NCBI GenBank assembly: GCA_005888315.1
Contig: VAWH01000027.1
Span: 1 to 42,309 of the forward strand
Origin: Actinomycetota bacterium
GTDB taxonomy: Bacteria; Actinomycetota; Thermoleophilia; Gaiellales; Gaiellaceae
Reading direction: 5' to 3'
Length of the DNA stretch: 42,309 nt
Part shown: piece after piece, positions 42,283 to 42,309 of the stretch
How the letters are laid out: every line of letters begins with the position of its first letter
How positions within the stretch are numbered: the first letter of the stretch is position 1
Made by a program: the position numbers and the translations under genes
The notes under the pieces: generated by a model
Databases searched by the model: none
The model's input: only the letters and a program-made list of their open reading frames with translations
Told to the model about the DNA's origin: nothing

Positions 42283-42309
42283 ACCGAGGTTCTCGACGTA
42301 CTTCTTCGG
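42280..42309 (-). CDS. Possible C-terminus of an upstream gene
   Basis: The minus-strand frame reads PKKYVENLG and TAG (42280-42282) from the window edge. Too short to identify; it is listed because the stop lies 9 nt before the next start, the usual spacing in this genome. Confidence 0.35.
   Translation of the reverse strand, partial: PKKYVENLG

Overview
This is a GC-rich, gene-dense chromosomal window with many GTG and TTG starts, very short intergenic gaps and frequent 4-35 nt gene overlaps. The core gene order ffh-rpsP-khpA-rimM-trmD-lepB-rplS-rnhB-yraN-(methyltransferase)-comM-dprA, the zinc-ribbon/cyclase/AAA regulators and the promoter style all suggest an actinomycetote. A deep-branching lineage such as Thermoleophilia (Gaiellales or Solirubrobacterales) is my best guess from memory of such genomes; there is no rRNA gene here to confirm it. 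I see no IS element, prophage, CRISPR array or tRNA.

Layout. 1-2789 (minus): 5'-part of a class III nucleotide cyclase/AAA regulator, a dodecin, and a YihY-type membrane protein. 3007-12437 (plus): the translation, secretion and DNA-processing core. It holds SRP GTPase, S16, KhpA, RimM, TrmD, a signal peptidase I carrying a J-like N-terminal domain, L19, RNase HII, YraN, a solitary DNA methyltransferase, ComM and DprA. 12447-15191: an FAD amine oxidoreductase, a divergently placed ornithine-cyclodeaminase-family protein and a small lipoprotein. 15196-18146 (minus): a three-subunit proton-translocating transhydrogenase. 18302-26500 (plus): HisC, an MFS exporter, then the coupled meaB-ilvA-cyclase genes. 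26508-30428: a beta-lactamase-fold/double-rhodanese protein, a secreted LVIVD-repeat protein and a secreted metalloprotease-like protein. 30618-33767 (minus): YcnI-like copper protein, acyl-CoA dehydrogenase, leucyl aminopeptidase. 33858-42309: a small unknown protein, an MFS transporter, an SCP2 protein, a LiuC-like hydratase with an acyl-CoA carboxylase alpha subunit broken by a one-base frameshift, a DapA-family aldolase/FAD oxidase pair, a 53-residue protein, a cupin and a methylcrotonyl-CoA-carboxylase-like carboxyltransferase.

The most informative signals cut across genes. (1) Thirteen genes have a TANNNT hexamer placed exactly 6 or 7 nt before the start codon, the signature of leaderless transcription; one of them argues for an ATC start and one pair has overlapping divergent -10 boxes. 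(2) A ~120 nt imperfect palindrome occurs twice, upstream of ffh and meaB, with paired changes that preserve the stem. (3) rplS and rnhB overlap out of frame by 185 nt, with low-complexity tails encoded in both frames. (4) The signal peptidase is fused to a J-like domain that lacks HPD. I found no single new multi-gene defence or mobile system. The candidates for something undescribed are the J-like/signal peptidase fusion, the methyltransferase inside the yraN-comM-dprA locus, and the palindromic element.
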